A stretch of 64,000 nucleotides of DNA. Source: Hyphomicrobiales bacterium. GTDB taxonomy: Bacteria > Pseudomonadota > Alphaproteobacteria > Rhizobiales > Xanthobacteraceae. Of this stretch, positions 8,744-19,222 are shown piece by piece (positions within the stretch are counted from its first letter, which is position 1; each line of letters begins with the position of its first letter). The position numbers were made by a program, and so were the translations under genes. The stretch lies in the NCBI GenBank assembly GCA_016185205.1, contig JACPOA010000016.1:1-64000 (forward strand). The letters run 5' to 3'. The notes under the pieces are model-generated. The model ran no database searches. It had not been told where the DNA came from and saw nothing but the letters and a program-made list of their open reading frames with translations.

Positions 8744-9739
8744 TCAAAGGGTTAGTACGATCTTGCCGATATGGGCGCTGGTTTCCATCAGCGCGTGGGC
8801 GGCCGCCGTTTCTTTGAGCGGGAAGGTCTTGAAGATGACCGGCTTGACCTTGCCCGCCGCCAGCAGCGGCAGCGCGTTGTCCTCGACCGCGCGCGCGAGC
8901 GCGCCCTTGTCGGCATTCGAGCGCGAGCGCAGCGTCGAGCCGGTGTGATGCAGCCGCTTGAGCATCAGGCGCATGTAATTGACGGTCGCCTTCGGACCGC
9001 CCTGGAATGCGATCTGCACGATGCGTCCCTCTACGCTCGCGGCTTCGTAATTGCGCGCGATATAATCGCCACCGACCATGTCCAGTATAACGTCGGCGCC
9101 CTTGTCGCCGGTGGCCGCCTTGGTGGCGGCGACGAAGTCCTCGGTCTTATAGTTAATGGCCAAGTCGGCCCCCAGTTTGCGGCAGGCCGCGCATTTTTCC
9201 GCCGAGCCGGCGGTGACGATCACGCGCGCGCCGAACGCCTTGCCGAGCTGGATCGCGCTGGTGCCGATGCCGGAGGAGCCGCCATGCACCAGCAAAGTTT
9301 CGCCGGCTTTCAGGGCGCCGCGCTCGAACACATTATGCCACACGGTCATGAAGGTTTCCGGCACGGCCGCCGCTTCGACCATCGACAGCGCGCCGACCGG
9401 CAGCGCGTGGTTAGCCTGTGCCAGGCAGTATTCGGCATAGCCGCCGCCGACAACCAAGGCCATTACGCGGTCGCCGAGTTTCCAGCGCTTGGCGTTCGTG
9501 CCCAGCGCCACGACCTCGCCGGCGATCTCGAGGCCGGGAATATCCGGCGCGCCCGGCGGCGGCGGATAGAGGCCCTGGCGCTGCATGACGTCCGGCCGGT
9601 TGACGCCGGCGGCGGCCACCTTCACCAGGATCTCGCCATCGCCGGGGGTCGGAACCGGGCGCTGTTCCGGCACCAGCATCTCCGGCCCGCCGGGCGTCTT
9701 GATGCCGATGGCGGTCATGCGGCTGGGGAGAGTGGCCAT
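8744..9739 (-). CDS. NAD(P)H-quinone oxidoreductase, PIG3-type zinc-alcohol-dehydrogenase superfamily
   Basis: A 331-aa medium-chain dehydrogenase/reductase of the quinone oxidoreductase (QOR/PIG3) branch. It carries the Rossmann fold motif HGGSSGIGTSAIQLGKAFGA, the MDR motif AAVPETFMTVWHNVF and the C-terminal HIGKIVL. The catalytic zinc ligands of alcohol dehydrogenases are absent, as expected. It probably transfers electrons from NADPH to quinones. It is divergent from the DUF1192 gene across about 100 bp and lies directly upstream of the EAL gene on the same strand. Confidence 0.92.
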   Translation of the reverse strand: MATLPSRMTAIGIKTPGGPEMLVPEQRPVPTPGDGEILVKVAAAGVNRPDVMQRQGLYPPPPGAPDIPGLEIAGEVVALGTNAKRWKLGDRVMALVVGGGYAEYCLAQANHALPVGALSMVEAAAVPETFMTVWHNVFERGALKAGETLLVHGGSSGIGTSAIQLGKAFGARVIVTAGSAEKCAACRKLGADLAINYKTEDFVAATKAATGDKGADVILDMVGGDYIARNYEAASVEGRIVQIAFQGGPKATVNYMRLMLKRLHHTGSTLRSRSNADKGALARAVEDNALPLLAAGKVKPVIFKTFPLKETAAAHALMETSAHIGKIVLTL

Positions 9740-9839
9740 GGAATCCTCAGATACGTGGCGGGCGAGCCCTGTTTAGGCGGGCGGCGCGGATGTGACAACC
9801 CGCAGGACGGCCGCTAAATTCGGCCTCTTAGAGGGCACC

Positions 9840-10034
9840 ATGGCAGCGATCGACGACGATGACAGGCCGAAGAAAAAGATCGCGCACGAGGTCGGGCAGG
9901 ACCTCAGTCTGCTGTCGGTCGAGGAACTTGCCGCCCGGGTGCAGCTTCTGCACGACGAGATCGGCCGGCTTGAGGCCGATATGGCGCAAAAGCGCGCCAA
10001 GCGTGCGGCCGCCGATCAGTTTTTCAAGAAATAG
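9840..10034 (+). CDS. DUF1192 family small protein
   Basis: A 64-aa protein with the conserved alphaproteobacterial pattern of this family: an acidic start (MAAIDDDDRPKKK), the LSLLSVEELAARVQLL segment and an amphipathic helix (EIGRLEADMAQKRAKR) that probably forms a coiled coil. Function unknown. The ATG at 9840 gives the family length; an upstream ATG at 9792 adds 16 atypical residues. It lies between the quinone oxidoreductase and rcdA, an order conserved in the group. Confidence 0.88.
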   Translation: MAAIDDDDRPKKKIAHEVGQDLSLLSVEELAARVQLLHDEIGRLEADMAQKRAKRAAADQFFKK

Positions 10035-10094
10035 TGGCGGTTGGCGACGATCGGCGCAGGACACCCGTAAAAGTCCTAACGTAAAAATCCCGAA

Positions 10095-10123
10095 TTGGCC
10101 GCAATTGGGTAAGGTCGTATTAA
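10095..10123 (+). promoter_or_regulatory. putative sigma-70 promoter of an sRNA
   Basis: TTGGCC (10095-10100), a 17-base spacer and TATTAA (10118-10123). No open frame with a ribosome site begins just downstream; a hairpin pair and a terminator do. This supports a non-coding transcript beginning near 10130. Confidence 0.45.
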
Positions 10124-10129
10124 GCTTTC

Positions 10130-10245
10130 TCGTTCATTACTGCTACGTGTCCATCTTCATGGGCATTGAGTGGCTCCTGTCCACTCTGTTTGACGCCTCC
10201 CTGTTATCACCTTCGAGCCGCCGGCGACGGCGGCTCCTTTTTTTA
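10130..10245 (+). ncRNA. candidate trans-acting small RNA with anti-SD motifs
   Basis: The predicted transcript of about 115 nt runs from the promoter above to a strong terminator. It contains hairpin GAGTGG-CTCCTGT-CCACTC (10168-10186) with CUCC in the loop, a single-stranded CGCCUCCCUG (10194-10203), and the terminal GC hairpin. Exposed pyrimidine motifs complementary to ribosome-binding sites resemble the rhizobial alpha-r14 type sRNAs, which are of similar size. The resemblance is from memory of the family's features, not from an alignment. Alternatively this is the 3' UTR of the DUF1192 gene, 180 bp upstream. Confidence 0.45.
10215..10244 (+). terminator. rho-independent terminator
   Basis: Perfect 9-bp stem GAGCCGCCG / CGGCGGCTC closed by a GCGA tetraloop and followed after one C by seven T (10238-10244). 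It is the strongest intrinsic terminator in the window and ends the candidate sRNA or the DUF1192 transcript. Confidence 0.85.
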
Positions 10246-10393
10246 TGCTGTTCTGTGCCGTTTTGGGTCAATTGTGACGGCCAAGGCGCGCGTTCTTAAT
10301 CTTGTCGTAAGGTTTGCCGGCTCGCCGTCTGGACAGCCCAGGGGACGCAGGCGATGCTCATGGGCATACCGGGCGCGCGTAACTACCCCGGCA

Positions 10394-10442
10394 GCGCATG
10401 ATCCCGAAAAGTGGGAACCGGTTTTCGGGAAAGATCATGCGC
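10394..10442. repeat. GCATGATC-type palindromic repeat, copy 1
   Basis: A 49-bp element with arms GCGCATGATC and GATCATGCGC and the core CCCGAAAAGTGGGAACCGG. It is nearly identical to 35730-35778. Such palindromes are abundant between genes in rhizobia and relatives (RIME-like). It lies 30 bp upstream of rcdA, inside the 437-bp gene-free stretch that also holds the sRNA candidate. Confidence 0.85.
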
Positions 10443-10471
10443 CAGGTAACGGTGTGTGTAAGGCGTAAAAA

Positions 10472-10996
10472 ATGTCCGAGAAATTGCTGAGTGAAGCGCA
10501 GCCGGTGTCATTCGGTGAGCGGCTCGCCAATTCGCAAGCCTTCGCCGATCTGTTCCGTGACGGCATGGCGCTGGTCGAGGAGACCGCGACCTATCTGGAC
10601 GGACCCGGCCGGGCCGAATCCAAGGCGCTGCAGCGCTCGGCCGCGCTCGCCTATGCCACCGAAAGCATGCGGCTCACCACGCGGCTGATGCAGCTCGCCT
10701 CCTGGCTGCTGCTGCATCGCGCGGTCAAGGAAGGCGAGATGTCGCTCTCCCAGGCCAACAAGGAAAAAACCAAGGTCAAGCTGTCAGCTGCCGACACCCA
10801 CGATCCCAACAATCTCGAACTGCTGCCCGAAACGCTGCGCGCCTTGATCGCGCGCTCGCAGACGCTGCAAATCAAGGTGCGCAGGCTCGACGCCACCATC
10901 CATAACCGCGTCCCCGCCGACCAGCCGCCGGCGATCAATCACGTGGAACGCCAACTCGGCCTGCTGAAGGCGGCATTCGGGGCGGAGAGCGTTTAG
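10472..10996 (+). CDS. rcdA: RcdA / DUF1465 family protein
   Basis: A 174-aa protein of the DUF1465 family, whose Caulobacter member RcdA is an adaptor that helps deliver the cell-cycle regulator CtrA to the ClpXP protease at the pole. The conserved parts are FGERLANSQAFADLFRDGMALVEETATYLDG, the ESMRLTTRLMQLASWLLLHRAV helix and the C-terminal arginine-rich helix with VERQLGLLKAAFG. The protein is all-helical and cytoplasmic. A GCATGATC repeat precedes it and an intrinsic terminator follows. The CtrA-related role is inferred from the family. Confidence 0.8.
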   Translation: MSEKLLSEAQPVSFGERLANSQAFADLFRDGMALVEETATYLDGPGRAESKALQRSAALAYATESMRLTTRLMQLASWLLLHRAVKEGEMSLSQANKEKTKVKLSAADTHDPNNLELLPETLRALIARSQTLQIKVRRLDATIHNRVPADQPPAINHVERQLGLLKAAFGAESV

Positions 10997-11019
10997 CCAT
11001 AGAGGCAAAATCGGAAATA

Positions 11020-11047
11020 AAACCCCCCGCGCCTGGCGAGGGTTTTT
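11020..11047 (+). terminator. terminator of rcdA
   Basis: AAACCC (11020-11025) pairs with GGGTTT (11040-11045), with an inner CGC/GCG pair, followed by further T residues. It lies 24 bp past the rcdA stop. Confidence 0.65.
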
Positions 11048-11089
11048 CGTTTGGTGCGCCCGGCATGGGCATCGACTTGGAGGTGGAAG

Positions 11090-11119
11090 GGGGCGCGGAG
11101 GTCATAAACTCCGCGCCCC
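11090..11119 (-). terminator. strong hairpin downstream of fba
   Basis: Perfect 11-bp stem GGGGCGCGGAG / CTCCGCGCCCC with an 8-base loop, 30 bp beyond the fba stop on the fba-proximal side. No T-run follows in the fba direction. It is probably a factor-assisted terminator or a 3'-stabilising hairpin for the glycolytic transcript. Confidence 0.55.
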
Positions 11120-11149
11120 TATGCCGATTCAAATCTATTGAAGTTGGCG

Positions 11150-12172
11150 CTAGGCCGCTTTCTTCTCCAGATCGGCCTTCCACTGGCCGAGTGCGGCCAG
11201 CCCGTTCATCTTGGCGCGATGCGAGAACGCGCGCTGGGCGGCGGCGACGTTCTCAGGTCTGCCTTTCCAGGTGGTCTGCGGCGCGTGCTGCAGCGCGCGG
11301 CCGTACGAGAAGGTGAGGTGCCAGGGCAGTCCGCCGATCTTGTTCATGGCGTCGAGATGAGCGGTGGCCTCCTCGTCGCTCTGGCCGCCCGACAGGAAGG
11401 CGATGCCCGGCACCGCCGCTGGCACGCAGGCGCGCAGCAGCTTGACGGTCTTCTCGGCCACTTCCTCGACGCCGGCGCGCTTGCCGTTCTTCTTACCGGA
11501 AATCGCCATGTTCGGCTTGAGCACCATGCCTTCGAGCGCGACGCGCTGGTAATAGAGTTGTTGGAAGGTTTCCTTCAGCACCCATTCGGTGACCCGCACG
11601 CAAGTGTCGATGTCGTGGTCGCCGTCCATCAGCACTTCGGGTTCAACAATAGGAACAATTTGCGCCGCCTGGCAGAGCGCGGCATAGCGCGCCAGCGCAT
11701 GCGCATTGGCGTAGATGCAGGTGTGGCTCGGAATGTGCGCACCAATGTCGATCACGCCGCGCCATTTGGCGAAGCGCGCGCCCTGCTCGTAATACTTCGG
11801 CAGCCGGTCGGCGAGCTTGTCGAGCCCGATGGTCACCACTTCGCCCGGGCAATTCGGCAGCGGCTTGGTGCCTTCGTCGACCTTGATGCCGGGAATGGCG
11901 CCGGCCTTCTTGATGATGTCAACCAGCGGCGTGCCGTCCTTGGCTTTCTGCCAGATGGTCTCGTCATAGAGGATGACGCCGGAGATGTTCTTCATGCCTT
12001 CGGCCGAGCGGAACAGCATCTCGCGATAGTCGCGCCGATTGTCCTCGGTCGATTCCACGCCGATGGCGTCGAAGCGCTTCTTGATGGTGCCGGAGGATTC
12101 GTCCGCCGCCAGGATGCCGCGGCCGGGCGCTACCATGGCCTGCGCCACTTTGTTCAGTTCAGCGAGATTCAT
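11150..12172 (-). CDS. fba: class I fructose-bisphosphate aldolase
   Basis: It cleaves fructose-1,6-bisphosphate to dihydroxyacetone phosphate and glyceraldehyde-3-phosphate, and runs in reverse in gluconeogenesis and the Calvin cycle. The 340-aa protein is the metal-independent, Schiff-base type: motifs GRGILAADESSGTIKKRF, VEPEVLMDGDHDID, LEGMVLKPNM (catalytic Lys region) and FLSGGQSDEEAT are intact. The ATG at 12172 is preferred over 12184, because the first four codons of the longer frame are themselves the ribosome-binding site (GGAGG). It is the last gene of the minus-strand tkt-gap-pgk-fba block. Confidence 0.95.
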   Translation of the reverse strand: MNLAELNKVAQAMVAPGRGILAADESSGTIKKRFDAIGVESTEDNRRDYREMLFRSAEGMKNISGVILYDETIWQKAKDGTPLVDIIKKAGAIPGIKVDEGTKPLPNCPGEVVTIGLDKLADRLPKYYEQGARFAKWRGVIDIGAHIPSHTCIYANAHALARYAALCQAAQIVPIVEPEVLMDGDHDIDTCVRVTEWVLKETFQQLYYQRVALEGMVLKPNMAISGKKNGKRAGVEEVAEKTVKLLRACVPAAVPGIAFLSGGQSDEEATAHLDAMNKIGGLPWHLTFSYGRALQHAPQTTWKGRPENVAAAQRAFSHRAKMNGLAALGQWKADLEKKAA

Positions 12173-12235
12173 TGTTTCCTCCATCGCATCCGAAAAATTT
12201 GGCCCCCGGCGCCGCCGCCGACATGGTAGTCGGCA

Positions 12236-13429
12236 TCACTTTTGTCGCAACACCTCGACCCCCGGCAGGGGTTTGCCTTCCAGCCATTCCAGGAAGGCGC
12301 CGCCGGCCGTCGATACATAAGTGAAACGGTCGGTGACGCCGGCGCCATTGAGCGCCGCCACCGTGTCGCCGCCGCCCGCCACCGATATAAGCCTGCCGGC
12401 CGCGGTGCGTTCCGCCGCCGCTTCCGCCACCGCGACGGTGCCATTATCGAACGGTTCCAGCTCGAAGGCGCCGAACGGGCCGTTCCACACCAGCGTCTTG
12501 GCGCGCGCCAGCACGGAGACGACCTGCTCCACGCTGCGCGGAGCGATGTCCAGGATCATATCGTTGTCGCCGACTTTGTCGATCTCGACCGCGCGCGAGG
12601 GCGCATGCGCCTCGAATTTTTCCGCCACCACCGCGTCGACCGGCAGCACGATTTCTCGCTTGGCGGATTTCGCCTCGGCCATGATCTTCTGCGCGGCCTC
12701 GACCATACCGGCCTCGACCAGTGACTTGCCGACTTTCACGCCTTGCGCCAGCAGGAAAGTGTTGGCCATGGCGCCGCCGATGATCAGCGAATCCACTTTT
12801 TGCAAGAGATGGCCGAGCAGATCGAGCTTGGTGGAAATCTTGGCGCCGCCGACGATCGCCACCAGCGGGCGCTCCGGTCTACCGAGCACCTTCTCGAACG
12901 CCTCCAGTTCGGCCTGCAAGGTGCGCCCGGCATAAGCCGGCAGCAGATGGCCGAGCCCTTCGGTCGAGGCGTGGGCGCGGTGCGCCGCCGAGAAGGCGTC
13001 GTTGACCCAGATATCGCCGAGCTTGGCGAGCGATGCGGCGAAAGCCGGATCGTTCTTCTCCTCGCCCGGATAAAAGCGCGTGTTCTCCAGGCAGACGATG
13101 TCGCCTTGCTTCATCGCGGCGACCGCGCGCTCGGCCACTTCGCCGATGCAGTCGTCGACGAATTTCACCGGCCGCTTGATGATACGCGCGACTTCGGCGG
13201 CGACCGGCTTGAGCGAATTCTTGGCGTCGCGCCCCTTCGGGCGGCCGAAATGCGAGAGCAGGATCACCTTGCCGCCCTTGGCGGCGATCTCGGTGATGGC
13301 CGGCGCCATGCGCTCGATGCGGGTGGCGTCGGTGACCACGCCGTGGTCGACCGGCACGTTGAGGTCGACGCGCACCAGCACGCGTTTGCCTTTGACGTCG
13401 ACGTGGTCGAGCGTTTTGAACGCACTCAT
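12236..13429 (-). CDS. pgk: phosphoglycerate kinase
   Basis: It transfers phosphate between 1,3-bisphosphoglycerate and ADP. The 397-aa protein has the N-terminal substrate motif RVDLNVPVD, the [10 protein letters not shown] signature, the hinge [12 protein letters not shown] and the nucleotide-binding GGGDTVAAL near the C-terminus. It is full length with no odd features. It sits 21 bp from gap upstream and 63 bp from fba downstream, so the four genes are probably one transcript. Confidence 0.97.
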   Translation of the reverse strand: MSAFKTLDHVDVKGKRVLVRVDLNVPVDHGVVTDATRIERMAPAITEIAAKGGKVILLSHFGRPKGRDAKNSLKPVAAEVARIIKRPVKFVDDCIGEVAERAVAAMKQGDIVCLENTRFYPGEEKNDPAFAASLAKLGDIWVNDAFSAAHRAHASTEGLGHLLPAYAGRTLQAELEAFEKVLGRPERPLVAIVGGAKISTKLDLLGHLLQKVDSLIIGGAMANTFLLAQGVKVGKSLVEAGMVEAAQKIMAEAKSAKREIVLPVDAVVAEKFEAHAPSRAVEIDKVGDNDMILDIAPRSVEQVVSVLARAKTLVWNGPFGAFELEPFDNGTVAVAEAAAERTAAGRLISVAGGGDTVAALNGAGVTDRFTYVSTAGGAFLEWLEGKPLPGVEVLRQK

Positions 13430-13450
13430 GAGCCGCCCCCGGCGCGCTCG

Positions 13451-14458
13451 TTACAGCAGCTTGCCCATCGCCACGGCGGTGTCCGACATGCGGTTGGAGA
13501 AGCCCCACTCGTTGTCGTACCACGACATCACGCGCACCAGCGTGCCGTCCATCACCTTGGTCTGATCCATATGGAAGATCGAGGAACGCGGGTCGTGGTT
13601 GAAGTCGATCGAGACATTGGGCGCGTCGGTGTAGCCGAGGATGCCCTTGAGCTGCTGCTCGGCCGCGCGCTTGATAGCCGCGTTGATCTCGTCCTTGCTG
13701 GTCGCGCGTCTGGCGAGGAACTTGAAATCGACCACCGAGACGTTCGGCACCGGCACGCGGATGGCGACGCCATCGAGCTTACCGTTGAGCTCGGGCAGCA
13801 CCAGGCCGACGGCCTTGGCAGCGCCGGTCGAGGTCGGGATCATCGACAGTGCTGCGGCACGGCCGCGGTAGAGATCCTTGTGCAGCGTGTCGAGCGTCGG
13901 CTGGTCGCCGGTATAGGCGTGGATCGTCGTCATGAAGCCCTTGTCGATGCCGACCGCATCGTTGAGCACCTTGGCCACCGGCGCCAAACAATTGGTGGTG
14001 CAGGAGGCGTTGGAGACGACCTTGTGATCCTTGGTGAGCTTGTCATGGTTGACGCCGTAGACCACGGTCAGGTCGGCGCCCTCGGCCGGCGCCGACACCA
14101 GCACACGCTTGGCGCCGGCGGTCAGGTGCATCGAAGCCTTGTCCTTGGCGGTGAAGATGCCGGTGCATTCCATCGCGATGTCGACGCCGATCTCCTTCCA
14201 CGGCAGCGTGGTGGGGTCCTTGATGGCGGTGACCTTGATGGCGCCGTTGCCGACGCTGATGGTGTCGCCCTTGACGGTGACCGTGCCGGGGAAGCGGCCA
14301 TGCACGCTGTCGAAGCGCAGCAGGTGCGCATTGGTCTCAACGGGCCCAAGATCGTTGATGCCGACGACCTCGATGTCGGTGCGGCCCGATTCGGCGATGG
14401 CGCGGAGCACGTTGCGGCCGATACGGCCGAACCCATTGATGGCGACGCGGACTGTCAT
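13451..14458 (-). CDS. gap: glyceraldehyde-3-phosphate dehydrogenase, type I
   Basis: It oxidises glyceraldehyde-3-phosphate to 1,3-bisphosphoglycerate with NAD(P). The 335-aa protein shows the Rossmann start [17 protein letters not shown], the catalytic [12 protein letters not shown] with the active Cys, and the [13 protein letters not shown]-terminal motif. The cofactor residue after the second beta strand region reads GINDLG, typical of NAD-preferring enzymes. It lies between tkt and pgk in the Calvin/glycolysis block. Confidence 0.97.
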   Translation of the reverse strand: MTVRVAINGFGRIGRNVLRAIAESGRTDIEVVGINDLGPVETNAHLLRFDSVHGRFPGTVTVKGDTISVGNGAIKVTAIKDPTTLPWKEIGVDIAMECTGIFTAKDKASMHLTAGAKRVLVSAPAEGADLTVVYGVNHDKLTKDHKVVSNASCTTNCLAPVAKVLNDAVGIDKGFMTTIHAYTGDQPTLDTLHKDLYRGRAAALSMIPTSTGAAKAVGLVLPELNGKLDGVAIRVPVPNVSVVDFKFLARRATSKDEINAAIKRAAEQQLKGILGYTDAPNVSIDFNHDPRSSIFHMDQTKVMDGTLVRVMSWYDNEWGFSNRMSDTAVAMGKLL

Positions 14459-14524
14459 ATGAGTTACTCCCGGAAAGTTCCACGTGTCATGGCCGAAATG
14501 GGCCCTGGTACGTGTTGATACAAA

Positions 14525-16597
<2,073 letters not shown>

Positions 16598-16800
16598 GGA
16601 AAAGGCCTTTTGCGTGGGGTGGATAGCATGTGAGGCCTCTGAGTCAATGTGACGCAGCCCTTGCCGGGCAGCCATGCACAGGGTCGCGAAAACATCGGGG
16701 CATATCGCTTAGCGAGCGTTGACGAAAGGATCGCGCGGCACGTAAGCTTCTCCGCCTAAACATTTGCCGCCGCAAGGGTTTTTCGGTAGCGGAACGGGGC

Positions 16801-17079
16801 ATGTCGGAGCAAGGTGCAGTCGATATGGCGGTGAAACGTCTGGCGCTCGCGCTCGACGCGCTCGATGCCGCGGTTGAGCGGCGGCGCGCGGCCGACCGCC
16901 ATGAAGAGGCGCTGGTCGGCCAGGTGCAGGCGCTCGGCCTCGACCGCGCCCGGCTGGCCGATACCCTTGACGGTGAGACCGCGCGCTCGCGCAAGCTGGA
17001 GGCGACCAATCGCGAGATCGCCCAACGGCTCGACACCGCCATTGCTAGCATCCAGTCGGTGCTGGACGGGAACGAATAA
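16801..17079 (+). CDS. DUF4164 family coiled-coil protein
   Basis: A 92-aa protein that is almost one continuous alpha-helical coiled coil, with heptad-like Leu/Ala spacing and charged residues (LALALDALDAAVERRR, DGETARSRKLEATNREIAQ). It matches the alphaproteobacterial DUF4164 family that usually precedes zapA. A structural or division-linked role is inferred only from the neighbour, four bases downstream. Confidence 0.85.
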   Translation: MSEQGAVDMAVKRLALALDALDAAVERRRAADRHEEALVGQVQALGLDRARLADTLDGETARSRKLEATNREIAQRLDTAIASIQSVLDGNE

Positions 17080-17083
17080 ATCC

Positions 17084-17467
17084 ATGGCAACCGTCAACGC
17101 CACCATTGCCGGCCGCCAGTTCCGCCTCGCCTGCGAGGACGGGCAGGAGGACCATCTGCAGGCGCTGGCCAAGGACATCGACCAGCGCATCGTCGACCTG
17201 CGGGCGAAATTCGGCGAGATCGGCGACACCCGTCTCACGGTGATGGCGGCGCTGACGGTGGCCGACGAGCTATCCGAGGCGCTGCGCAAGATCCGCCTGC
17301 TGGAGGAGGAGATCGCGGCGCTGCAGGATGCCCGCGTGGTCGCCTCCGACCGCGCCCGGGCGGCCTCGGATGCCGTGGTCGGCGCCTTCAATTCGGCGGC
17401 CGAGCGGCTGGAAGGCATCACCAAGAAGCTCAACCAGAGCCTCGGCAGCGGCGTGGCGATCGGGTGA
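17084..17467 (+). CDS. zapA: cell division protein ZapA
   Basis: ZapA binds FtsZ and bundles protofilaments at the division ring. The 127-aa protein starts MATVNATIAGRQFRLACEDG, the typical beta-hairpin head, followed by HLQALAKDIDQRI and a long coiled-coil tail for tetramerisation. The start is fixed at ATG 17084, four bases after DUF4164; a longer open frame begins upstream but only overlaps the previous gene. Its stop overlaps the next gene's GTG. Confidence 0.92.
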   Translation: MATVNATIAGRQFRLACEDGQEDHLQALAKDIDQRIVDLRAKFGEIGDTRLTVMAALTVADELSEALRKIRLLEEEIAALQDARVVASDRARAASDAVVGAFNSAAERLEGITKKLNQSLGSGVAIG

Positions 17468-17919
17468 CCCCTTCGATGCAAGAGCAAATCGAGATCGAAG
17501 CGCGCGTGCGCGACAGTTTCGCGCGGCAGAGCATCATGACGACGCTGGGGGCCGAAGTGTCGGCGGTGCGGCCCGGCGAGGTGGAAATCGTGCTGCCGTT
17601 TTCGGACCGGATTCTTCAGCAGCACGGTTTCATTCATGCCGGCGCGGTCGCGACCATTGCCGACAGCGCCTGCGGCTATGCCGCGCTCACCGTCATGCCG
17701 CGCGATGCGGCGGTGCTGACCACCGAATTCAAGATCAACCTGCTGTCGCCGGCCAAGGGCGACTGCCTGCGCGCGGTCGGCCGCGTGATCCGGAGCGGCA
17801 AGACCTTGGTGGTCACGCTCGGCGAGGTGTTTGCCGAGACCGCCGGCGCGTCCAAGCAGGTTGCCATGATCACCGCGACCATGATGGTGGTAGTCACCGG
17901 TTCCGGCCTGCGGGATTGA
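17464..17919 (+). CDS. PaaI-type hotdog thioesterase
   Basis: A 151-aa single hotdog-fold protein of the PaaI/YigI thioesterase group. It has the motif QHGFIHAGAVATIADSACGYAAL, with the HxG...AD...G catalytic pattern of the 4HBT family. It probably hydrolyses an aromatic or medium-chain acyl-CoA; the substrate is not evident. GTG at 17464 overlaps the zapA stop. ATG at 17476 is an alternative start. Confidence 0.85.
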   Translation: MTPSMQEQIEIEARVRDSFARQSIMTTLGAEVSAVRPGEVEIVLPFSDRILQQHGFIHAGAVATIADSACGYAALTVMPRDAAVLTTEFKINLLSPAKGDCLRAVGRVIRSGKTLVVTLGEVFAETAGASKQVAMITATMMVVVTGSGLRD

Positions 17920-17967
17920 TGAACAAGACGTTGCTGGCGCCGGCCCTCCGGAATGACTACATTGTCC

Positions 17968-18126
17968 GGGCGGGGCTGCGAGGTGCGACAGAGACACATT
18001 CCCCGGGGCCTTACGATCCTAACGGGAGCTGTCCCTGGCCGGGCTCGTGGGCTCGGTCATATGGCGCCCACCTACTTATGTAGGTTCCCGGGATCACGCT
18101 CTGACGGCCATCGCGGCTCCGCACTC
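17968..18126 (+). ncRNA. ssrS: 6S RNA (ssrS)
   Basis: 6S RNA binds RNA polymerase housekeeping holoenzyme by mimicking an open promoter. The non-coding stretch between the zapA unit and the 5-formyl-THF cyclo-ligase gene is the conserved place of 6S RNA. The ends pair: CGGGGCTGCGAGG (from 17971) with CCATCGCGGCTCCG (to about 18121). The middle holds complementary GC-rich arms (CCCCGGGGCC / GGCCGGGC) around a less paired centre, and a small hairpin CCTACTTATGTAGG. Ends are approximate, within about 10 bases. Confidence 0.8.
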
Positions 18127-18136
18127 TTAATTGCCA

Positions 18137-18724
18137 ATGTCCGACCTGACCGAAACGCAATCGGCAAAAGCCGCGCTCCGCACCGCCGCCCTGGCGCTGC
18201 GCGATGCGCTGCCGGCGGCGGTGCGTCAGGCGGCGGCGGAGGCAATCGCCGCCGCTGCGTTCCCGGTGGCGATCAAGCCCGGCATGATCGTGTCGGGCTT
18301 TTCGCCGATGAAAACCGAGATCAATCCGATCCCGCTCATGCGCAGGCTCGCCGAGGCCGGCGCGCAGCTCGCGCTGCCGGCCATCGATGGGCGCGGCAAA
18401 TCGCTGATCATGCGGGCTTGGCATTTCGGCGCGCCGCTCAAATCCGGCCAATGGGGCATCCGCGAGCCGCTGCCGGAGGCGCCGCAAGTCGATCCCGACA
18501 TCCTGATTGTGCCGCTCGCCTGCTTCGACCGCGCCGGTCACCGCATCGGCTACGGCGCCGGCTATTACGACATGACCATCAACGCATTGCGCGCCAAGAA
18601 GCCGGTCGTCGCCGTGGGCATCGCCTTCGCCGCACAGGAAATCCCCCAGGTGCCCGCGACGGCGCGCGACGCGCGGCTCGATCTCGTGCTAACGGAGCGC
18701 AAGGTCATCGATTTTAGGAGTTGA
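18137..18724 (+). CDS. 5-formyltetrahydrofolate cyclo-ligase
   Basis: It converts 5-formyl-THF to 5,10-methenyl-THF with ATP, salvaging a storage folate. The 195-aa protein has the family motifs GFSPMKTEINP, FGAPLKSGQWGIREP and the ATP-binding GYGAGYYDMTI. The start is ATG 18137; the frame is open a few codons upstream. It follows 6S RNA, and cotranscription of 6S and this gene is known in many proteobacteria. Confidence 0.94.
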   Translation: MSDLTETQSAKAALRTAALALRDALPAAVRQAAAEAIAAAAFPVAIKPGMIVSGFSPMKTEINPIPLMRRLAEAGAQLALPAIDGRGKSLIMRAWHFGAPLKSGQWGIREPLPEAPQVDPDILIVPLACFDRAGHRIGYGAGYYDMTINALRAKKPVVAVGIAFAAQEIPQVPATARDARLDLVLTERKVIDFRS

Positions 18725-18726
18725 CG

Positions 18727-19218
18727 GTGCAACCGGGGCAACTTCCCTATTGGGTTCAGATTTTACAGGCCCTCGGCCCAACATTTGTAACCTTGGTAGT
18801 TGGCGCCATCGCGGCACTTTTGACGTATTGGCAGTTTAAGACAGCGCGCGACAAACTTCGGCTCGATCTCTTTGAAAAGCGCTTTAAGGTCTACAGCGCC
18901 TATTTTCGTACGCATGCTGCTGTCCTTGGACATTGGCCAAATCGCAACGATGTCGTGGCGGAATTTGCGGCGTTGAAAGGCGAGGCGCGATTCCTATTCG
19001 ATGCTCCTGCGTCGGACTTTATAGATGCGGCAGTATTGGAATTTGCGGGCCTGACCTCCCATCAAGATATGCAACGTGAAATGAGGCGGGATGGTCAACA
19101 CGATGAACAGCTTGGGCGCACCATAATTTCTCTGTTGGAAAGAATTGAGGCGCGGGAAAGAATCGCCAACGAAACGTTCGAGAAATATCTTTCATTTTCA
19201 AAAATTAGAGGGAGATAG
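18727..19218 (+). CDS. membrane-anchored protein, unknown function
   Basis: About 163 aa with one N-terminal transmembrane helix (TFVTLVVGAIAALLTYWQF) followed by a charged, helical cytoplasmic domain (KTARDKLRLDLFEKRFKVY, ERIEARERIANETFEKY). I do not recognise a family beyond this common one-helix architecture. AGGAG lies six bases before GTG 18727, so that start beats the TTG at 18721. Its GC content is clearly lower than its neighbours', and it is wedged between the folate gene and ymdB. Recent acquisition is likely. Confidence 0.7.
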   Translation: MQPGQLPYWVQILQALGPTFVTLVVGAIAALLTYWQFKTARDKLRLDLFEKRFKVYSAYFRTHAAVLGHWPNRNDVVAEFAALKGEARFLFDAPASDFIDAAVLEFAGLTSHQDMQREMRRDGQHDEQLGRTIISLLERIEARERIANETFEKYLSFSKIRGR

Positions 19219-19222
19219 CTTA

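Noticed and set aside
10166-10468. Open frame of 100 codons before rcdA
   Set aside because: It is read through the candidate sRNA terminator and the GCATGATC repeat, has no family signal and its start lies in a hairpin.
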